Origin: Kribbella sp. VKM Ac-2568
GTDB lineage: Bacteria > Actinomycetota > Actinomycetes > Propionibacteriales > Kribbellaceae
Length of the DNA: 64,000 nucleotides
Assembly: GCF_004345365.1 (NCBI RefSeq)
Contig: NZ_SLVF01000012.1
Coordinates: 248,001 to 312,000 of the forward strand
Reading direction: 5' to 3'
The position numbers were made by a program, and so were the translations under genes. The notes below the pieces were generated by a model, which saw nothing but the letters and a program-made list of their open reading frames with translations, searched no databases and was not told the origin of the DNA. Below, piece by piece: positions 61,209 through 64,000 of this stretch (its first letter is position 1; each line of letters begins with the position of its first letter).

Positions 61209-61253
61209 CTAGATGTAGTAGTTACAAGCCTGTAAGTCATCCACAGGTAGTGG
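61209..61253. promoter_or_regulatory. Pair of NrdR-box-like sites
   Basis: CTAGATGTAG (61209-61218) fits the NrdR core CwAtATaTwG at 8 of 10 positions. CCACAGGTAGTGG (61241-61253) is a weaker partner. Their centres are about 33 bp apart, near the three-turn spacing usual for paired NrdR boxes, and the first overlaps the predicted transcription start, suiting repression. Confidence 0.55.
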
Positions 61254-61311
61254 TTAGTTACTCACAGGTCATGCACAGGTTGTCCCCAGCTGATCCACAG
61301 ATTCGTCCCCA
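61237..61311 (+). repeat. Helically phased array of DnaA-box-like 9-mers
   Basis: Six same-orientation 9-mers occur: TCATCCACA (61237), TTACTCACA (61258), TCATGCACA (61269), TTGTCCCCA (61280), TGATCCACA (61291) and TCGTCCCCA (61303). Steps are 21, 11, 11, 11 and 12 bp. They resemble the high-GC DnaA box TTGTCCACA with one to three changes each. The array is in the nrdR leader, ending 38 bp before the ATG. Confidence 0.6.
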
Positions 61312-61349
61312 GGCAGGGGCCGGGTCGCTCACGGGAGGAGTGGTTTGCC

Positions 61350-61847
61350 ATGCACTGTCCTTACTGCAGGCACGTGGACTCCCGGGTCGTCGACAGCCGG
61401 GTCGCCGAGGACGGCGGAGCGATCCGCCGCCGGCGGCAGTGCCCGGTCTGCGAGAAGCGGTTCACCACCGTCGAGCAGATGCAGCTCACGGTCGTGAAGC
61501 GCTCCGGCGCCACCGAGCCGTTCAGCCGGGAGAAGGTCATCAGCGGAGTCGGCAAGGCCTGCAAGGGCCGGCCCGTCGACGTGGACGCCCTGGCCCGGCT
61601 GGGCCAGCAGGTCGAGGACGCGCTGAAGGGTGGCGGCTCGCCGGAGGTGCCCGCGCACGAGGTGGGCCTGGCGATCCTCGGACCGCTGCGCGAGCTCGAC
61701 GAGGTCGCGTACCTGCGGTTCGCCAGCGTCTACCGGCAGTTCGAGTCGGCCGACGACTTCGAGACCGAGATCGCGCTGCTGCGGGCCGAGAAGGAGCCGG
61801 TCGGCACCGAGCCCGCAGTACCGACACAGACATCAACGGGGAAATAG
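61350..61847 (+). CDS. nrdR: Transcriptional repressor NrdR
   Basis: 165 residues, ATG at 61350 with GGGAGGAG upstream. The zinc ribbon has ligands C3, C6, C31 and C34 (MHCPYC and CPVCEKRF). An ATP-cone domain follows (about 49-139; VVKRSGATEPFSREKVISG, with EVAYLRFASVYRQF). NrdR senses ATP/dATP and represses ribonucleotide reductase genes by binding paired NrdR boxes. It is followed by nrdJ after 75 bp, the usual actinobacterial nrdRJ operon, and probably represses itself through the leader sites. Confidence 0.96.
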   Translation: MHCPYCRHVDSRVVDSRVAEDGGAIRRRRQCPVCEKRFTTVEQMQLTVVKRSGATEPFSREKVISGVGKACKGRPVDVDALARLGQQVEDALKGGGSPEVPAHEVGLAILGPLRELDEVAYLRFASVYRQFESADDFETEIALLRAEKEPVGTEPAVPTQTSTGK

Positions 61848-61922
61848 CAGTACCGGCGTTACCCAGCAGCAACTCAACGGGGCGGTCCCGACAGACCGCA
61901 GACATCAGGGCGAGGAGCAACC

Positions 61923-64000
61923 ATGACAGAGACGGTGACCGGCCACTCGGGGTCGACCAAGAGGTCGGCGGCCGGGTTCCGTGGGCGGAAGAACGCCCCC
62001 GCGGGACTCACCATCGAGCGCATCTTCACCACCGAGCGTGTTCACCCGTACGACGAGGTGACGTGGGAGCGTCGCGACGTCGTACAGCAGAACTGGAAGA
62101 CGGGTGAGACCGTCTTCGAGCAGCGCGGGGTCGAGTTCCCCGACTACTGGAGCGTGAACGCCTCCACCATCGTCACCACCAAGTACTTCCGCGGCGCGGT
62201 CGGACACGACAACCGCGAGTGGAGCCTCAAGCAGTTGCTGGACCGGGTCGTGAAGACCTACCGCAAGGCCGGTGAGGACTACGGCTACTTCGCCACCCCG
62301 GCCGACGCCGAGGTGTTCGAGCACGAGCTCACCTGGATGCTGCTGCACCAGTACTTCAGCTTCAACTCGCCGGTCTGGTTCAACGTCGGGACCTCGTCCC
62401 CGCAGCAGGTGTCGGCCTGCTTCATCCTCGCCGTCGACGACTCGATGGACTCGATCCTGAACTGGTACAAGGAGGAGGGCCTGATCTTCAAGGGCGGCTC
62501 CGGCGCCGGTCTGAACCTGTCCCGGATCCGTTCCTCCAAGGAGCTGCTGCAGTCCTCCGGCGGTACCGCGTCCGGCCCGGTCAGCTTCATGCGCGGTGCC
62601 GACGCCTCCGCCGGCACGATCAAGTCCGGTGGCGCCACCCGCCGCGCGGCCAAGATGGTCGTGCTGGACGTCGACCACCCGGACATCGAGGAGTTCGTCG
62701 AGACCAAGATGCGCGAGGAGGACAAGATCCGTGTCCTGCGCGACGCCGGGTACGACATGGACCTCGGCGGCCGCGACATCACCTCGGTGCAGTACCAGAA
62801 CGCGAACAACTCGGTGCGCGTCACCGACGAGTTCATGCGCGCGGTCGAGGAGAAGGGCGAGTTCGGCCTGCGGGCGCGGATCGACAACTCGATCATCGAG
62901 ACCGTCGACGCCCGTGAGCTGTTCGACAAGATCAGCCACGCCGCGTGGGCGTGCGCCGACCCGGGCATCCAGTACGACGACACCATCAACGACTGGCACA
63001 CCACCCCGGAGACGGGCCGGATCACCGCGTCCAACCCGTGCTCGGAGTACATGCACCTGGACAACTCGTCCTGCAACCTGGCCTCGCTGAACCTGATGAA
63101 GTTCCTCACCGACGACGACTCGTTCGACTCGGAGAACTTCGTCAAGGCCGTCGAGCTGATCATCACCGCGATGGACATCTCGATCTGCTTCGCCGACTTC
63201 CCGACCGAGGCGATCGGCGACACCACCCGGGCCTACCGGCAGCTGGGGATCGGCTACGCCAACCTCGGCGCGCTGCTGATGGCGACCGGCCACGCGTACG
63301 ACTCGGACGGTGGTCGCGCACTGGCGGGCGCTATCACCTCCCTGATGACCGGTACGTCGTACAAGCGGTCCGCGGAGCTGGCCGGCATCGTCGGCCCGTA
63401 CGACGGCTTCGAGCGGAACAAGGACGCGCACACCCGGGTGATGCGCAAGCACGCCGCGGCCAACGACGCGATCCGCACCGTGCACGCGATCGACAAGGAC
63501 GTGCAGAAGCACGCCACGGCCGCCTGGGAGGGCGTGCTGAAGATCGGCACCAAGAACGGCTGGCGCAACGCGCAGGCCTCGGTGCTCGCGCCGACCGGCA
63601 CCATCGGCTTCATGATGGACTGCGACACGACCGGCATCGAGCCGGACTTCTCGCTGGTCAAGTTCAAGAAGCTGGTCGGCGGCGGCTCGATGCAGATCGT
63701 CAACCAGACGGTGCCGCGGGCGCTGCGGCAGTACGGCTACACCGAGGAGACGATCGAGGCGGTCGTCGAGTACATCGCGGAGCACGGCCACGTGGTCGAC
63801 GCCCCGGGCCTGAAGACCGAGCACTACGAGATCTTCGACACCGCGATGGGCGAGCGGGCCATCAAGCCGATGGGCCACGTCCGGATGATGGCAGCGGCCC
63901 AGCCGTTCCTGTCCGGCGCCATCTCGAAGACGGTCAACCTGCCGGAGACCGCGACGGTCGAGGAGATCGCCGACGTCTACTTCCAAGGCTGGAAGCTCGG
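61923..64000 (+). CDS. nrdJ: Adenosylcobalamin-dependent (class II) ribonucleotide reductase NrdJ, partial
   Basis: The frame opens at the ATG at 61923 with GAGGAG upstream and runs off the right edge (692 codons seen of about 950). FSFNSPVWFNVG, SACFILAVDDSM and FKGGSGAGLNLSRIRSS match class II reductases. The radical-site loop is N371-P-C373-S-E375 (ASNPCSEYMHLD), and SVLAPTGTIGFMMDCDTTG is the later conserved segment. It reduces ribonucleotides to deoxyribonucleotides with B12 as radical source, so it works with or without oxygen. The C-terminal redox cysteines lie outside the window. No cobalamin riboswitch was seen upstream; control appears to be by NrdR. Confidence 0.96.
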   Translation, partial: MTETVTGHSGSTKRSAAGFRGRKNAPAGLTIERIFTTERVHPYDEVTWERRDVVQQNWKTGETVFEQRGVEFPDYWSVNASTIVTTKYFRGAVGHDNREWSLKQLLDRVVKTYRKAGEDYGYFATPADAEVFEHELTWMLLHQYFSFNSPVWFNVGTSSPQQVSACFILAVDDSMDSILNWYKEEGLIFKGGSGAGLNLSRIRSSKELLQSSGGTASGPVSFMRGADASAGTIKSGGATRRAAKMVVLDVDHPDIEEFVETKMREEDKIRVLRDAGYDMDLGGRDITSVQYQNANNSVRVTDEFMRAVEEKGEFGLRARIDNSIIETVDARELFDKISHAAWACADPGIQYDDTINDWHTTPETGRITASNPCSEYMHLDNSSCNLASLNLMKFLTDDDSFDSENFVKAVELIITAMDISICFADFPTEAIGDTTRAYRQLGIGYANLGALLMATGHAYDSDGGRALAGAITSLMTGTSYKRSAELAGIVGPYDGFERNKDAHTRVMRKHAAANDAIRTVHAIDKDVQKHATAAWEGVLKIGTKNGWRNAQASVLAPTGTIGFMMDCDTTGIEPDFSLVKFKKLVGGGSMQIVNQTVPRALRQYGYTEETIEAVVEYIAEHGHVVDAPGLKTEHYEIFDTAMGERAIKPMGHVRMMAAAQPFLSGAISKTVNLPETATVEEIADVYFQGWKL

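Noticed and set aside
61068..61349. Cobalamin riboswitch before nrdR-nrdJ
   Set aside because: No B12-box-like core or extended multi-helix leader is visible; the leader instead has a promoter, NrdR-like sites and 9-mer repeats.

Overview
The window is high-GC actinobacterial DNA: GTG and occasional TTG starts, strong purine-rich Shine-Dalgarno sites, mycobacterial-type SOS boxes, NrdR/NrdJ, a MacS/MacR-like pair, and MT0933-type and AfsR/SARP-type proteins. Gene content and style resemble Kribbella or a close relative in the Propionibacteriales/Nocardioidaceae. That assignment is inferred from remembered families, not from a search. It reads as chromosome: no transposase, phage gene, tRNA, rRNA or CRISPR array was found.

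Layout. 1-3.2 kb: a LOG-family protein (cut by the left edge), a class III aminotransferase divergent from it, and an APH-fold kinase. 3.2-12.3 kb: a complete soluble di-iron (propane/phenol type) monooxygenase locus. It has a GAF/AAA/Fis regulator (MimR-like) on the minus strand, then mimA, mimB, mimC, mimD, an amidohydrolase and a dedicated GroEL-like chaperonin (mimG), ended by two hairpins. 12.3-15.7 kb: a glutamate-type ABC importer (gluABCD, minus strand) with a hairpin after the binding-protein gene. 15.8-19.6 kb: a Tat-exported amidohydrolase, miaB and a second APH-fold kinase. 19.65-20.8 kb: a gene-free 1.1 kb stretch full of short tandem, direct and inverted repeats, including a 68-nt perfect four-way-junction (cloverleaf) sequence. 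20.8-28.3 kb: a Tat metallophosphoesterase-LamG protein, a Nudix hydrolase, an MT0933-type protein, a small acidic GGDVE-repeat protein, miaA, a SigE-type sigma factor with a putative anti-sigma partner, and gamma-glutamyltransferase.

28.3-35.3 kb: a cluster that looks like a D-amino-acid or N-acyl-amino-acid salvage system. It holds an M20 hydrolase, divergent from a COG3375-like GNAT, an SIS-domain protein without a DNA-binding domain, an N-succinylamino-acid-racemase-type enolase-superfamily enzyme, an NhaC/GntP-like transporter and an N-acyl-D-amino-acid deacylase. Several of these genes overlap. The inferred route is N-acylation of the D-amino acid, racemisation, and hydrolysis to the L-amino acid. 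35.3-38.1 kb: a small hypothetical protein, dapF and hflX. 38.1-45.1 kb: an XRE/MLTR regulator with an MFS exporter, a secreted M6 (immune-inhibitor-A type) metalloprotease, and a DUF5931-type histidine kinase with its NarL-type regulator. 45.05-47.6 kb: the tail of a decayed subtilase, then a fused SecDF.

47.8-53.2 kb: DNA repair and SOS genes. These are a DinG-type helicase overlapping an ATP-dependent DNA ligase, a glutathione peroxidase, and lexA divergent from a LysM membrane protein (the mycobacterial Rv2719c/ChiZ arrangement), with three SOS boxes between them. 53.2-60.3 kb: a methyltransferase, a regulator with DNA-binding domains at both ends, a LysE-type exporter, a Gfo/Idh/MocA oxidoreductase behind a perfect LacI-type operator, and a nucleoside hydrolase. 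60.3-61.1 kb: gene remnants, the clearest being the last third of an IlvD/Edd dehydratase. 61.1-64 kb: nrdR and nrdJ (class II ribonucleotide reductase, cut by the right edge). Their leader carries a promoter, NrdR-box-like sites and an 11-bp-phased array of DnaA-box-like 9-mers.
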